A DNA stretch of 30,617 bases from a virus: IMG/VR virus record IMGVR_UViG_3300042384_000745, positions 1 through 30,617 of that record; one strand, given 5' to 3'. Made by a program: the position numbers and the translations under genes. The notes beneath the pieces were generated by a model, which ran no database searches, had not been told where the DNA came from, and worked only from the letters and a program-made list of their open reading frames with translations. Of the stretch, positions 30,604-30,617 are shown piece after piece. Within the stretch, counting starts at the first letter, position 1. Every line of letters begins with the position of its first letter.

Positions 30604-30617
30604 CAGCCCAAACCCGA

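Overview
The window is a densely packed, GC-rich segment of a temperate tailed phage (short-tailed, podovirus-like) or its prophage. The host is probably an alphaproteobacterium, an inference from the style of the proteins and the tRNA fragment; no host gene is present to confirm it. The late genes follow the gene order of Salmonella phage P22: terminase small and large, portal, scaffold, P22-type coat, gp4-like, gp10-like, a tail-needle-position protein, three DNA-ejection proteins and a tailspike with a P22-like head-binding domain. I did not recognise a lysogeny repressor in the window, so the immunity region probably lies outside it.

Layout. (1) 15-4420, plus strand: an early recombination and integration operon with a small membrane protein, a conserved phage protein, a coiled-coil protein, NinB/Orf-like and SSB proteins, two small proteins, two small HTH (AlpA/excisionase-like) proteins and a tyrosine integrase. 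(2) 4340-4586: a probable attP site. Its core is the 5' 39 nt of a tRNA-Thr(GGU) gene, and it is flanked by a near-perfect direct repeat and a 9-bp inverted repeat that look like integrase arm sites. (3) 4623-5945, plus strand: four small genes, with a promoter and palindromic operator near 5114-5141. (4) 5826-7189, minus strand: lysis genes (Rz1/Rz spanins, holin, GH108 endolysin). (5) 7200-12588, minus strand: a lectin-like fibre protein, small membrane proteins and the tailspike. (6) 12591-27359, minus strand: virion assembly and DNA packaging. (7) 27361-30603, minus strand: a two-HTH protein, an HslV-like Ntn peptidase, a lambda O/P-like replication pair, a stand-alone DnaA domain-IV protein, a VRR-NUC nuclease and two small ORFs.

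The strongest non-gene signal is a probable replication origin inside the O-like initiator gene. Four direct repeats with an exact 22-bp period (29198-29285) lie beside three AT-rich repeats with an exact 12-bp period (29152-29187). The 22-bp period is out of register with the codons, so selection appears to act on the DNA. This is the arrangement of the lambda origin inside gene O. A second signal is a 20-bp motif repeated three times in the late region, each copy 37-56 bp upstream of a virion gene start (portal, scaffold, first ejection protein). It is a candidate phage-specific late promoter or regulator site.

Working together: int, the HTH proteins and attP handle integration and excision; NinB, SSB and their neighbours handle recombination; the O/P-like pair, the DnaA-like protein and the origin start replication; and the late operon builds a P22-like particle and lyses the cell. 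No stretch longer than about 200 bp lacks a gene. The longest gaps are the attP arm (4450-4622) and the promoter/operator region (5090-5193).
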